In this document: positions 44,764 to 53,204 of the stretch, one piece after another
Layout: every line of letters begins with the position of its first letter
Position numbering within the stretch: position 1 is the stretch's first letter
Source of the DNA: VRUE01 sp963703335
Lineage (GTDB): Bacteria > Actinomycetota > Thermoleophilia > Solirubrobacterales > 70-9
DNA: 64,000 nt
Direction of reading: 5' to 3'
Assembly: GCA_963703335.1 (NCBI GenBank)
Contig: OY969812.1
Coordinates: forward strand, 2,480,001 to 2,544,000
Position numbers and translations under genes: made by a program
The notes under the pieces: model-generated
Database searches by the model: none
Seen by the model: only the letters and a program-made list of their open reading frames with translations
What the model was told of the DNA's origin: nothing

Positions 44764-46299
44764 TCACAGAGTGCCGTGGCCGCCGCCGCCTGGGGTTTCG
44801 ATCCGCAGGGTGTCGCCCGGGGCGAGCTCTCCTTCGCACTTTCCCGGAAGGGTCTCGCCGTTATGGAGGTTGCGGCCGGTCTTGCCGTCCTCGCCGCCAT
44901 CGCGGCCGCGGGGTGGGTGTCGTCTGCGCTCGGTTATCAGCGAATAGCTCATCGGCGCCAGCGCCTCGATCTCGCGAACGACTCCATCGCCGCCGTCGAA
45001 TCGCCCTTCGCCGCCGCTGCCACGGCGCAGCGAAAGCTCGCGCACGCGCAGCGGCATTTCGCTCTCCAGTGCCTCAACCGGCGTGTTGAGCGTGTTTGAC
45101 ATCGCGACGTGAATCGTGCTGGGACCATCCGCGTCGGGGCATGCGCCCTGACCGCCGCCGAGCGTCTCGTAGTAGGTGAACTCCTCGTTGGCGAGGGTCA
45201 GGTTGTTCATCGTCCCCTGGCCTTGGGCGGGCACCGGGCGAGCGCCGGCGAGGGCGGAAATGACGAGATCGGCGACCCGGCTCGAAGTCTCGACGTTGCC
45301 GGCCGCTACGGCGGCGGGTGGACGGGCGTTGAGCAGGCAGCCGGCGGGGGCGAGCACCGTAATCGGGCGGTAGGCGCCGGCCGAGGGTGGAGCGTCGGGG
45401 TCGGTCAGGGCCCGCACCGCGAAGAACGCCGCCGACTTGGTCACCGAGAGGGGGCAGTTGAGGTTGCCCGTGACCTGGCCGGCGCTGCCGTCGAAGTCGA
45501 GGGTGAGCTCCTCGCCGCGGATGGTCGCCTCGACGCGGAGCCGAATGTCTAGGGCCTCGCCGCTCGCATCGTCCTCGAGCACGTCTTCGGCCGTGTAGGT
45601 GCCGTCGGGAAGGGCGTCGATCGCCCGGCGGGTGCGCCGCTCGGCGTAGGCAAGGATCTCCGCCATGCCGGTGACCAGCTCGCTGCGGCCGTGTCGAGCG
45701 GACAGCTCGGCGAGCCGTTGGCTGCCGATGCGGTTCGCGGCATGCTGCGCGCGCAGGTCGGCGAGCCGCTGTTGCGGGAAGCGCATCTGCGCGGCGAGCT
45801 CGTTCAGCGCTGTCGGGTCGGCCCGCCTCGGCCCGATCACAACGCCCTCGTCCTCGAGCCGGGTCGAGGAGGCGGGCATGCTGCCGGGGGTCGGCCCGCC
45901 GACGTCGGCATGGTGGGCACGGCAGGCGGCGAAGCCGAGCAGATCGCGCCCGACGAAGACCGGCGAGATCAGGGTGATGTCTGGCAGGTGAGTGCCACCC
46001 CGGTAAGGATCGTTGAGGACCCACGCCTCGCCGGGGTGCTGCTCGAGCTCGACGACTGCCGCCACCGCATCCGGCATCGAACCCAGGTGGACCGGGATGT
46101 GCTCGGCCTGCATGACCAGCTCTCCGCCGGGGTCGAAGATCGCGGTCGAGCAGTCGTGGCGCTCCTTGATGTTCGGCGAGTAGGCGGAGCGGATCAGCGC
46201 CGCCCCCATCTCTTCGCAGGCGGCGCGCAGGCCGCCGATCATCACCTGCAGCGTGATCGGGTCCATCACAACCCCGGGTGCAACGTTTTGTGGGGGCAT
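44764..46299 (-). CDS. hyuB: HyuB-like N-methylhydantoinase/oxoprolinase subunit B
   Basis: A 511-residue hydantoinase B family protein (MDPITLQVMIGGLRAACEEMGAALIRSAYSPNIKERHDCS; GTMNNLT; GGGQGACPDADGPS). It forms a complex with HyuA for ATP-dependent opening of hydantoin or 5-oxoproline-type rings; the exact substrate is unknown. ATG 46299, with GAGGG upstream, lies 7 bases after the hyuA stop and is preferred over the internal ATG 46266. It is the last gene of a minus-strand operon. Confidence 0.92.
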   Translation of the reverse strand: MPPQNVAPGVVMDPITLQVMIGGLRAACEEMGAALIRSAYSPNIKERHDCSTAIFDPGGELVMQAEHIPVHLGSMPDAVAAVVELEQHPGEAWVLNDPYRGGTHLPDITLISPVFVGRDLLGFAACRAHHADVGGPTPGSMPASSTRLEDEGVVIGPRRADPTALNELAAQMRFPQQRLADLRAQHAANRIGSQRLAELSARHGRSELVTGMAEILAYAERRTRRAIDALPDGTYTAEDVLEDDASGEALDIRLRVEATIRGEELTLDFDGSAGQVTGNLNCPLSVTKSAAFFAVRALTDPDAPPSAGAYRPITVLAPAGCLLNARPPAAVAAGNVETSSRVADLVISALAGARPVPAQGQGTMNNLTLANEEFTYYETLGGGQGACPDADGPSTIHVAMSNTLNTPVEALESEMPLRVRELSLRRGSGGEGRFDGGDGVVREIEALAPMSYSLITERRRHPPRGRDGGEDGKTGRNLHNGETLPGKCEGELAPGDTLRIETPGGGGHGTL

Positions 46300-46306
46300 T
46301 GGACCC

Positions 46307-48292
46307 TCAACGCGTTACACCTCCGCTGTGGGCGTGGATCGTCCCGGCCTCATCGACTTCGACATCCCAACCTGGCGGGATGACCAGAGTCGACTCGGGC
46401 AGCTCGAAGACGGTCGGGCCCTGGGCACCTATTCCCGCAGCGGGCTCGCCGCGCAGCACGGGGGTGTCGAACCATTCGTCCTCGAAGCGCACGCGGCGGG
46501 CGCTCTGCTCGAGCCGAGCCGTCGTTGCCGCTCTAGGGCGGGGAGGAGTGCCGGGGGTCACCATCGCCAGCCGGATGTGGACGAGCACGACCTCCGCCTC
46601 GGTGTCGCGGTGGCCGTAGAGCCGTTCGTGCGCGGCGGCGAATCGCTCCGCCAGGTCGGTCGGGTCGGGGCGGGTGGGGCCACCCACCGGGAGCTCGAAC
46701 GCCTGCCCGGCGTAGCGCATTTCGTAGACCACGTCGGGCTCCGCCTTCTCTTCAGCGTCAAGCCCGTCGATCAGCCCTGCGACCTCCGCGGCGACTCGCT
46801 CGGCGGTGAAATCCTCGCCGGACAGCATCACGGTGTGGGTCGTGTCGCGGCGGCGATCGGAAGCGCAGAGGCCGAGGGCGGAGAGGACGCCGCCGGCGCG
46901 CGGGCAGAGGATGCGATCGACGCCCAACTCCTCGGCGATCGCGGCGGCGTGCATCGGTCCGGCGCCGCCGAAGGGCAGGAGGGCGAAGCCGCGCGGATCG
47001 ATACCCCGCTCGACCGTCACCACACGCAGCGCCCGGACCATCTCCTGGTTTGCGATCCGCACAATGCCCTCGGCTGCTTCCAGATCGCCGATGCCCAGCG
47101 AAGCGGCTAGCGAGCCGATCGCCGTTCTCGCCGCCTCCGCGTCCAGCGGAACGCCTCCGGCCAGCTCCGAGTCGGCGGCGAGCCGACCAAGCAGCAGGTT
47201 GGCGTCGGTGACGGTGGGCTCGGTGCCGCCGCGGCCGTAGCAGGCGGGCCCGGGCTCGGCGCCGGCCGACCTGGGCCCAACCCGCAAAGCCCCGCCGCTG
47301 TCGCGCCAACCGATCGAGCCGCCGCCGGCGCCGACCGTGTGGACGTCGACCATCGGCAGCTGGATCACCCGGCCGCCGATCGTGCGCGAGTCGGTGCGCT
47401 TCACGTCGCCCTGCTCGATCACGCAGACATCGCAGGAGGTGCCTCCCATGTCGAAGCCGAGCGCGTTGCCGTCGCCGGAGGTGCGGGCGATCAGGCTGGC
47501 CCCGACGGCGCCGCCGGCGGGGCCGGAGAGCACGCTCCACGCGCCCGCCCGCGCCGCCTCCTCGGCGGGTGCGACGCCACCCGAGGACTGCATCACGAGC
47601 GGGGCCGGCAGGCCGGCGTCCTGCGCCGCCTCGCTGAGGCGCCCCAGGTAGCGGCCCAGCAATGGTGAGAGGTAAGCGTCGATCGCCGTCGTCGAGGAGC
47701 GCTCGTACTCGCGGAAACGGGGCAGGACCTCGTGCGAGGCCGAGACGTGGACGCCGGGGAGCTCGCTGCGCAGGTGGGCGACGATGCGCTGCTCGTGGGT
47801 GGGGTCGAGGTATGAGAAGAGCAGGCAGACGGCGACCGCCTCGACGCCGCTTTCGCGCACAAGCGCGGCCAGCCGCGCCGGCTCGTCCTCTGGCAACGGC
47901 TCGACGACGCCCTGGGGCCCGATGCGCTCGCGCGCCTCGAAGCGCAGCTCCGGAGGGATCAGCGGCGTCGGCTTCGGCGCGCAGAGCCGGTAGAGATGGG
48001 GACGGTCCTGGCGGGCGATCTCGAGCACGTCGGCGAACCCGCGCGTGGCGATCAGCGCGGTGCGGGCGCCGCGCTCCTCGAGCAGAGCGTTGGTGCCGAC
48101 GGTCATGCCGTGGGCAAACGCGTCGACCGCTGTGCCGCTGGCGCCGGCACGCTCCAGCACCGCTTCGACGGCGGCGATCACGGCCCGCGACTGGTCGTCG
48201 GGCGTGGTCGGCAGCTTTGCCGTGTGCAGCTCTTCGCCGTCGAAAAGGACCGCGTCGGTGAAAGTTCCGCCTACGTCGATGCCGAGCAGCAC
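46307..48292 (-). CDS. hyuA: HyuA-like N-methylhydantoinase/oxoprolinase subunit A
   Basis: A 661-residue hydantoinase A protein. The N-terminal actin-like ATP site is LLGIDVGGTFTDAVLFDG; a second phosphate motif is ALGFDMGGTSCDVCVIEQG near residue 275. It pairs with HyuB downstream. The start is GTG at 48290-48292. The nadB stop lies 14 bases upstream, so these genes are probably co-transcribed. Confidence 0.93.
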   Translation of the reverse strand: MLLGIDVGGTFTDAVLFDGEELHTAKLPTTPDDQSRAVIAAVEAVLERAGASGTAVDAFAHGMTVGTNALLEERGARTALIATRGFADVLEIARQDRPHLYRLCAPKPTPLIPPELRFEARERIGPQGVVEPLPEDEPARLAALVRESGVEAVAVCLLFSYLDPTHEQRIVAHLRSELPGVHVSASHEVLPRFREYERSSTTAIDAYLSPLLGRYLGRLSEAAQDAGLPAPLVMQSSGGVAPAEEAARAGAWSVLSGPAGGAVGASLIARTSGDGNALGFDMGGTSCDVCVIEQGDVKRTDSRTIGGRVIQLPMVDVHTVGAGGGSIGWRDSGGALRVGPRSAGAEPGPACYGRGGTEPTVTDANLLLGRLAADSELAGGVPLDAEAARTAIGSLAASLGIGDLEAAEGIVRIANQEMVRALRVVTVERGIDPRGFALLPFGGAGPMHAAAIAEELGVDRILCPRAGGVLSALGLCASDRRRDTTHTVMLSGEDFTAERVAAEVAGLIDGLDAEEKAEPDVVYEMRYAGQAFELPVGGPTRPDPTDLAERFAAAHERLYGHRDTEAEVVLVHIRLAMVTPGTPPRPRAATTARLEQSARRVRFEDEWFDTPVLRGEPAAGIGAQGPTVFELPESTLVIPPGWDVEVDEAGTIHAHSGGVTR

Positions 48293-48306
48293 GTCTCGAC
48301 GCTAGC

Positions 48307-49752
48307 TCAGCGCCAGGTTTCGCGGCGCAGCTCGCCGCCGGCATCGAGTACGAGGTGGACCCCGTCGAGCTCGGGGTCGAGGCGGGGAAAGTCGCTGCGC
48401 AAGTGGCCTCCCCGTGACTCGCGCCGCTCCAAGGCGCTTGTCGCGATAGCGCTGGCGAGCGGATAGGGGTCGGCGAGCAGGCGACGCAACCGCTCGGCAT
48501 CGCGTCGCGGTCCCGCCAGGGTCCAGACCGCTTCGCGGGTCGCTTCGCTCGGTGGCTCAAAGCGCCAGTCGCCTGGCTCTGGGGTCGCCGTCACGGCGTT
48601 CTCCCCGACTGCGGCTCGCCCCGCACGCGTGCCGAAGACGAAGCACTCGCTGAGCGAGTTGGAAGCGAGCCTGTTGGCACCGTGCAGCCCGGTGCACGAG
48701 CACTCGCCCACGGCGAAGAGGCCCGGTAGCGACGAGCGGCCTTCGAGGTCGACGGCGATCCCACCCATTGTGTAGTGGGCCGCGGGAGCAACCGGCACCG
48801 GCTTGGAGCCGGGATCGAGTCCGGCCTCGTGCAAGGAGGCAAAGACGTTGGGGAATCGTTTCGACTCGAGGCCGCCCAGGTCGAGGCTCACGGCATCGGC
48901 TCCGTCGGCCTCGAGCCGGTCGAGGATCGCCGCGGTGACCGCGTCGCGTGGCGCCAGCTCGTCGGTGAAGCGCCGCCCGGCGGCGTCCAAGAGCGTTGCT
49001 CCCTCGCCCCGCACCGCCTCCGTGATCAGCAAGCCGTCGAATTCCGTTCCCGGCAGGTACAGGGCGGTCGGGTGAAATTGGCAGAACTCGAGGTCGGCGA
49101 GGTCCGCTCCGGCCGCCGCGGCCATCGTCGGCCCGGCGCCGATCGCTCCCCATGGGTTCGAGGTTCGCCGCCACAGGGCCGCCGCGCCGCCGGTTGCCAG
49201 CACTGTGGCTGCAGCGCCTATCCCACCGTCGTCGGTGAGCACTCCGTGGCAGCGGGCTCCATCGCTCCACAGGGCAGTCATCGAGGCGCGCTCGCGGACG
49301 ACGATTCGCTGCTCGGCTGCCACCATCGCGGCGAGCTTCGAGGTGATCTCGTGACCCGTTGCGCTGCCCCCCGAGTGGACGATGCGGCGGCGGGTATGTC
49401 CGCCCTCGAGGCCGAGCGAGAGCTCGCCGTCGGGGTCTAAGTCGAAGACCACCCCCCGCGCGCGCAGCTCTTGCACCGCTGCAGGCGCCTCCACAACCAG
49501 CGTCTGCACGGCCGAGGGGCGGCAGAGGCCCCGCCCGGCGGCAAGCGTGTCGGCCGCGTGCTGCTCGGGCGAATCGCCCGGCTCGAGCGCGGCTGCCAGC
49601 CCGCCCTGTGCCCAGTAGCTGGCGCTCTGGGAAAGCGGCGTGCGGGAGACGAGGCAGACCCGGCCTCCTTGCTCAGCCGCCTGCAGCGCCGTCCACAGGC
49701 CTGCCGCGCCGCCGCCGACAACGGCAACGTCGAACTCGACCCCAGGGGTTAT
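48307..49752 (-). CDS. nadB: L-aspartate oxidase (NadB), apparently with an ATA start
   Basis: A flavoprotein of about 481 residues for the first step of NAD synthesis. The FAD site (VEFDVAVVGGGAAGLWTAL), the SYWAQGGLAAAL loop, FHPTALY, TEAVRGEGATLLD, HYTMGG and GECSCTGLHGANRLASNSLSE are all present. The first ATG/GTG/TTG in frame (GTG 49509) would remove the whole FAD-binding segment. ATA at 49750-49752 overlaps the preceding TAA as ATAA, exactly where an ATGA coupling would be expected. GTC 49740 is the other possibility. nadA and nadC are not nearby. Confidence 0.82.
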   Translation of the reverse strand: MTPGVEFDVAVVGGGAAGLWTALQAAEQGGRVCLVSRTPLSQSASYWAQGGLAAALEPGDSPEQHAADTLAAGRGLCRPSAVQTLVVEAPAAVQELRARGVVFDLDPDGELSLGLEGGHTRRRIVHSGGSATGHEITSKLAAMVAAEQRIVVRERASMTALWSDGARCHGVLTDDGGIGAAATVLATGGAAALWRRTSNPWGAIGAGPTMAAAAGADLADLEFCQFHPTALYLPGTEFDGLLITEAVRGEGATLLDAAGRRFTDELAPRDAVTAAILDRLEADGADAVSLDLGGLESKRFPNVFASLHEAGLDPGSKPVPVAPAAHYTMGGIAVDLEGRSSLPGLFAVGECSCTGLHGANRLASNSLSECFVFGTRAGRAAVGENAVTATPEPGDWRFEPPSEATREAVWTLAGPRRDAERLRRLLADPYPLASAIATSALERRESRGGHLRSDFPRLDPELDGVHLVLDAGGELRRETWR

Positions 49753-50168
49753 TGCCGCCCGGCCTCTCGCCGGATCGAGTCGACCTGACCGCGCAGCCAG
49801 GCCGCGGCGGCCTCGCGAGCGCGGGCGCGCTCGTCGGCGACTGCGCCCTCCGCCTCGGCGGCGCGTTTCTCGGCGTCCGCGATCCGTTTCTCAGCTGCCT
49901 CGGCTTGGGCTTCGATCTCGACCAGGCGGCTCTCTGCCTCGGCCACGACGCGGTCCTTCGCTTCGCGCTCGCGGCTCAGCTCCTCGGCGTGCGCGGCTTT
50001 GAGCTGCTCCAGGGCCTCGGCGGCGCGGGCGCGCTCGTTCTCCAGGTCCGCCTCGAGCGCTCGGATCTCAGTCTCCACCCGCTTCTCGGCGGTGCTCGCT
50101 GCCGCTGCCGCCTCCTCGAGGCGGCGCTTGGCCATCTCGACCTTGGCGCTTAGGTCCTCGCCACTCAC
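49749..50168 (-). CDS. alanine/glutamate-rich coiled-coil protein
   Basis: A 139-residue protein, almost entirely a predicted coiled coil (heptads of Ala, Glu, Arg from residue 8 to 130). No signal peptide or membrane segment is seen. The GTG start (50166-50168) is 12 bases after the glycosyltransferase stop. Its stop shares four bases with the proposed nadB start. Function unknown. Confidence 0.75.
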   Translation of the reverse strand: MSGEDLSAKVEMAKRRLEEAAAAASTAEKRVETEIRALEADLENERARAAEALEQLKAAHAEELSREREAKDRVVAEAESRLVEIEAQAEAAEKRIADAEKRAAEAEGAVADERARAREAAAAWLRGQVDSIRREAGRQ

Positions 50169-50180
50169 GTGCTCAATCTA

Positions 50181-51122
50181 TTACGCGCTGGCGAGGACGG
50201 CGCGGTAGGCCTCGATCGTGCGTTCGGCGGTGCGGGAAGCCGACAGCGTGGCGGCGCGCTTGATTCCATCGACCCGAGGGTCGGAGGCGTCGAGAAGCGG
50301 TTCTGCGGCGGCGCGCCAGGTCGCGAGCGCGAACGGCGCGCAAAGCGAGCCATGCACGCCCCCGAGCGCGTAGGGGGCGATCCCGACCGGGGTCGAGAGC
50401 ACGGCGACATCGCAGGCGAGCGCCTCGACGGCGGCGAGCCCGAAGCCCTCGTAGTCGGAGGTCACCAGGACCGCGTTCGCGGCGTTGATCCAGAGCGGCA
50501 TCCGGTCGGGGTCGATGGCGCCGCCGGTGAGCAGCTCGGCGCCACATGCGTCCGCCAGCTCGGCCGCCCGGTCGTGGCGCTTCTCGGGGCGCTCCGGGTT
50601 GGCGGGGAAGAGGAGATAGCGACCCCGGGGGTCGAGGTCCAGGTCGCGACGCGCTTTTGCCCGTTCGATCGGCTGAAAGCGGCTCAGGTCGGGTCCGCAG
50701 GGGAGCACCGCGGAGCCAGGAACGTCGGGAAGGCCCGGCCGGCCGTCCTCCGCCTCGAACAGTGCCCGGGAGACGGCGGCGACGAGGTCGGCGCGCCAGG
50801 CGAGCCGACGGGAGAGCGGGCCGACGAGCCAGTGACGCACGTCGGTTCCGTGGAAGCTGACAAGCAGCGGGCTGGCGCCGGCAAGGCGAGCGCACCAGCC
50901 GGCGAGCCCGTAGTGGGCGTGGACCAAGTCGAACGAGTCCTCGCGCAGCAGCCGCCGCAGGCGCCGTGTCGCCGGGATGTACTCACCCCTGCCGGGCGGG
51001 AATTCAAAACGGGTCGTCTCCACCCCGAGGCGCTCGAGCTCGTCGATCTGATCGCGAACCCAGCGACCGCGTTGCGGTGCGCCTGCATCGGGCATGAAGT
51101 TGGTGACTACCAGCACGCGCAT
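50181..51122 (-). CDS. GT4-family glycosyltransferase
   Basis: A 313-residue GT-B enzyme. The N-terminal domain begins MRVLVVTNFMPD; the C-terminal donor-binding motif is EGFGLAAVEALACDVAVLSTPVG (EX7E type), and HAHYGLAGW and SFHGTDVRHW are typical of the family. ATG 51122 is the start. It heads the minus-strand unit that continues through the coiled-coil gene, nadB, hyuA and hyuB. Acceptor and sugar are unknown. Confidence 0.9.
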   Translation of the reverse strand: MRVLVVTNFMPDAGAPQRGRWVRDQIDELERLGVETTRFEFPPGRGEYIPATRRLRRLLREDSFDLVHAHYGLAGWCARLAGASPLLVSFHGTDVRHWLVGPLSRRLAWRADLVAAVSRALFEAEDGRPGLPDVPGSAVLPCGPDLSRFQPIERAKARRDLDLDPRGRYLLFPANPERPEKRHDRAAELADACGAELLTGGAIDPDRMPLWINAANAVLVTSDYEGFGLAAVEALACDVAVLSTPVGIAPYALGGVHGSLCAPFALATWRAAAEPLLDASDPRVDGIKRAATLSASRTAERTIEAYRAVLASA

Positions 51123-51266
51123 GCAGCTTGAGCGTATCCACGGCCACGGGCGGCGGCGGCGCACGCGGTTGGCGGACGATCCGTTACAGACTTGTGGCGC
51201 TGCGGTCTAGATCGGTGCGCCGCGCCGTCTGAGCATTGGCCTCCAACCCAGCTAAAGGAGGCTTCG

Positions 51267-51515
51267 ATGCTGTACGCGGCAATGGGCTACGTCCACGCTT
51301 TCATCGACCGACAGGTGCGGCGGATCCGCGCTCTCGCCGGCGAGGAGGAGGGCCAGGGCACGGTCGAGTACGTCGGCCTGATCCTGCTCGTCTCGCTGCT
51401 GATGGTGGGGATGGTGGCGGCGATGAAGGGATTCAACGGCAAGCAGGGCACCGAGTTGGCTGACGTGATCGTCAACAAGATCAAGGAGGCCGTCGACAAG
51501 GTGGCCTTCAAATGA
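51267..51515 (+). CDS. Flp/Tad-type pilin-like protein
   Basis: An 82-residue protein with AAAGGAGG upstream. A short cytoplasmic leader (about 33 residues) precedes GQGTVEYVGLILLVSLLMVGMVAAMKG, the hydrophobic helix of Flp pilins with the usual Glu five residues into the mature form. A prepilin peptidase would cut near QG. No tad assembly genes are in the window, so it depends on genes elsewhere. A strong hairpin follows. Confidence 0.85.
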   Translation: MLYAAMGYVHAFIDRQVRRIRALAGEEEGQGTVEYVGLILLVSLLMVGMVAAMKGFNGKQGTELADVIVNKIKEAVDKVAFK

Positions 51516-51525
51516 GTGCGGTGGA

Positions 51526-51549
51526 GGGACGGCCCTTGGGGGCCGTCCC
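51526..51549 (+). terminator. hairpin after the Flp-like gene
   Basis: GGGACGGCCC and GGGCCGTCCC form a perfect 10-base-pair stem with a TTGG loop, 11 bases after the stop codon. There is no T-run, so it may work as a Rho-aided or stem-only terminator. Confidence 0.75.
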
Positions 51550-51628
51550 GGTTCCAGTTCGATTTGCTCGCCCGCTGGTGGATCCGGTGCAGATGCCGCT
51601 GGCGCGGATTCCGTCCGGGGCGAGGTCT

Positions 51629-51645
51629 ATGCTGTATTACAGTAT
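51629..51645 (+). promoter_or_regulatory. palindrome at the start of the second VapBC pair
   Basis: ATGCTGTA-T-TACAGTAT is a dyad with 7 of 8 symmetric positions that runs into the antitoxin ATG (51644). TATGCT (51628-51633) could be a -10. Binding here by the antitoxin would block both transcription and translation start. Confidence 0.6.
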
Positions 51646-51880
51646 GAAGCATCGGACACAGCTCTATCTGGATGACGCCCAGTACCGCTGGCTGCGGCAG
51701 CGAGCCGGGGAGTCGGGAAGCATCGCGGCGGTAGTGCGCGAGCTGATCGACGCAGAGCGCGCCCGGCGGCTGGACCCCACTGCCGATCCGTTGCTTCGAT
51801 ACCTCGTCGAGGATGCTCCCGCTCGCGGCCGCAAGGACACGAGCGTCAGCACGCTCGATCGGGACCTCTACGGGCAATGA
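51644..51880 (+). CDS. ribbon-helix-helix antitoxin (VapB-like)
   Basis: A 78-residue protein with an N-terminal ribbon-helix-helix (MKHRTQLYLDDAQYRWLRQRAGESGSIAAVVRELID) and a flexible C-terminal tail (LDRDLYGQ). ATG 51644 is chosen because the fold begins there. It overlaps the PIN toxin gene as ATGA, a standard toxin-antitoxin layout. Confidence 0.88.
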   Translation: MKHRTQLYLDDAQYRWLRQRAGESGSIAAVVRELIDAERARRLDPTADPLLRYLVEDAPARGRKDTSVSTLDRDLYGQ

Positions 51881-52287
51881 GGTCCGTCTTCGTCGACACG
51901 AGCGCCTTCGTCGCCCTGCGCAATCGATCGGAGGCCGAGCATGAGACGGCCCGGGCGGCGCTGGCTGAGCTACTGGCGGACGGCACGGCGCTCTTTACCT
52001 CCAACTACGTCTTTGCCGAGACCTACACGGCCCTGATGGTGCGTGTCGGCCGCAAGGAGGCGATCGAGTGGGGGCGACGCTTTCGTGCCGGCTCCGCGAT
52101 CGACCTCGTCCACCTCGACCGGGCAACCGAGGAGCGGGCCTGGGAGATACTCGAGCAGCACGAGGACAAGCAGTGGAGTTACGTCGATGCCACCTCCTTT
52201 GCCCTGCTCGAGCGCGCTGGAGAGGGTGAGGCATTCGCTCTCGATGGACACTTTGCTCAGCGCGGGCTACAAGTAGTACCAGCATAG
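51877..52287 (+). CDS. VapC-like PIN-domain toxin
   Basis: A 136-residue PIN protein with VDTSAFVAL (D7), VFAETYTALM (Glu), YVDATSFALLE (Asp) and ALDGHFAQRG (Asp), the four acidic positions of the RNase site. Only distantly similar to the toxin at 35195. Its stop lies inside the first of two GTAGTACC direct repeats that precede a probable small-RNA promoter. Confidence 0.9.
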   Translation: MRSVFVDTSAFVALRNRSEAEHETARAALAELLADGTALFTSNYVFAETYTALMVRVGRKEAIEWGRRFRAGSAIDLVHLDRATEERAWEILEQHEDKQWSYVDATSFALLERAGEGEAFALDGHFAQRGLQVVPA

Positions 52288-52293
52288 TTTTCA

Positions 52294-52323
52294 TTGACTG
52301 CTCAGGTAGTACCTGCCTATGCT
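52294..52323 (+). promoter_or_regulatory. promoter of a candidate small RNA
   Basis: TTGACT (52294-52299), 18-base spacer, TATGCT (52318-52323). The direct repeats GTAGTACC (52273-52280 and 52306-52313) are 33 bases apart, about three helical turns. The -10 is one arm of an inverted repeat AGCATAG (52281-52287) / CTATGCT (52317-52323). This looks like a regulated promoter. Confidence 0.5.
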
Positions 52324-52329
52324 GCCCTC

Positions 52330-52430
52330 AGGCTCGCGAGGCGCCCGGTCCGCTGCGGACCGCCATCGGGCGCCGGAGGGCTACCCCAGTGGGAAAGGAA
52401 GGGCCGCGATTCGTCGCGGCCCTTCCGCTG
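52330..52430 (+). ncRNA. candidate structured small RNA upstream of rph
   Basis: Between the promoter at 52294-52323 and the terminator hairpin at 52397-52426 lies about 70 bases with no open frame but strong nested pairing. An outer stem GGCGCCC (52340-52346) / GGGCGCC (52368-52374) encloses an inner stem GGTCCG (52347-52352) / CGGACC (52356-52361). The transcript would be about 100 bases. It has no SRP RNA tetraloop signature and no tRNA features. It could instead be a leader for rph, but the terminator argues against readthrough. Confidence 0.45.
52397..52426 (+). terminator. strong hairpin with TTCG loop before rph
   Basis: GGAAGGGCCGCGA and TCGCGGCCCTTCC form a perfect 13-base-pair stem closed by a stable TTCG tetraloop. 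A short TTT follows at 52431. It would end the vapBC transcript and/or the candidate small RNA. Confidence 0.85.
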
Positions 52431-52470
52431 TTTCCCTTGGGTGCGGCTGACTCACTTAGACTCGCGGCCC

Positions 52471-53199
52471 ATGTCAGCCTCCCGCAGCTACGACCGCGCC
52501 CCAGCCGATATCCGACCGATCTCGATCGACCCCGGATTCGTCGATACCGCAGACGGTTCGGCTCTCATCACCCTGGGTCGGACGAGGGTGATCTGCACCG
52601 CCTCGATCAACACCTCGGTGCCGCGTTGGATGCAAGGGCGCGGCAAGGGTTGGGTTACGGCCGAGTACGCGATGCTTCCCGCTTCGACCGGCGATCGCAA
52701 GGTGCGCGATATCGCCAAGGGCAAGCAGGATGGTCGCGGGGTTGAGATCCAGCGCTTGATCGGTCGCTCGCTTCGGGTCGTGCTCGACCCGAAGGCGCTG
52801 GGAGAGCGCAGTATCTACGTCGACTGCGACGTCCTGCAGGCGGACGGCGGAACCCGTTGCGCCGCGATCACCGGCGGCTACGTGGCGCTGCGACTGGCGC
52901 TGCAGAAGCTCGTCGACGCGGGCGAGATCGACTCGATGCCGCTGACCGGCTCGGTCGCTGCGGTCAGCGTCGGCGTCGTCGACGGCAGGGCTCTGTGCGA
53001 CCTCGACTACGTCGAGGACTCGACGGCGGAGGTCGATGCCAACGTCGTCATGACCGGCGAGGGTGGTCTGGTTGAGGTTCAGGCGACCGCCGAGCGCACG
53101 CCGCTCTCTCGCGCCTCGCTCGATGAGCTGCTTGGTCTCGCCGAGATGGGGATCTCGCGCTTGCGCCAGGTGCAGGAGCGGGTAACCGGCGGTGAGTAG
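52471..53199 (+). CDS. rph: RNase PH
   Basis: A 242-residue phosphorolytic 3' exonuclease that trims tRNA ends. Family sequence is clear throughout: GFVDTADGSALITLGRTRVICTAS, VTAEYAMLPASTGDR, QRLIGRSLR, IYVDCDVLQADGGTR and DLDYVEDSTAEVDANVV. TAGACT (52458-52463) lies 7 bases before the ATG, so the mRNA may be leaderless. It heads an operon with rdgB and a CDF transporter. Confidence 0.95.
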   Translation: MSASRSYDRAPADIRPISIDPGFVDTADGSALITLGRTRVICTASINTSVPRWMQGRGKGWVTAEYAMLPASTGDRKVRDIAKGKQDGRGVEIQRLIGRSLRVVLDPKALGERSIYVDCDVLQADGGTRCAAITGGYVALRLALQKLVDAGEIDSMPLTGSVAAVSVGVVDGRALCDLDYVEDSTAEVDANVVMTGEGGLVEVQATAERTPLSRASLDELLGLAEMGISRLRQVQERVTGGE

Positions 53200-53204
53200 C
53201 CCCT

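Noticed and set aside
52330..52430. Bacterial SRP RNA (4.5S) at the structured stretch before rph
   Set aside because: The conserved SRP hairpin sequence around GGAAG/AGCAG is absent and the stems do not match its helix 8.
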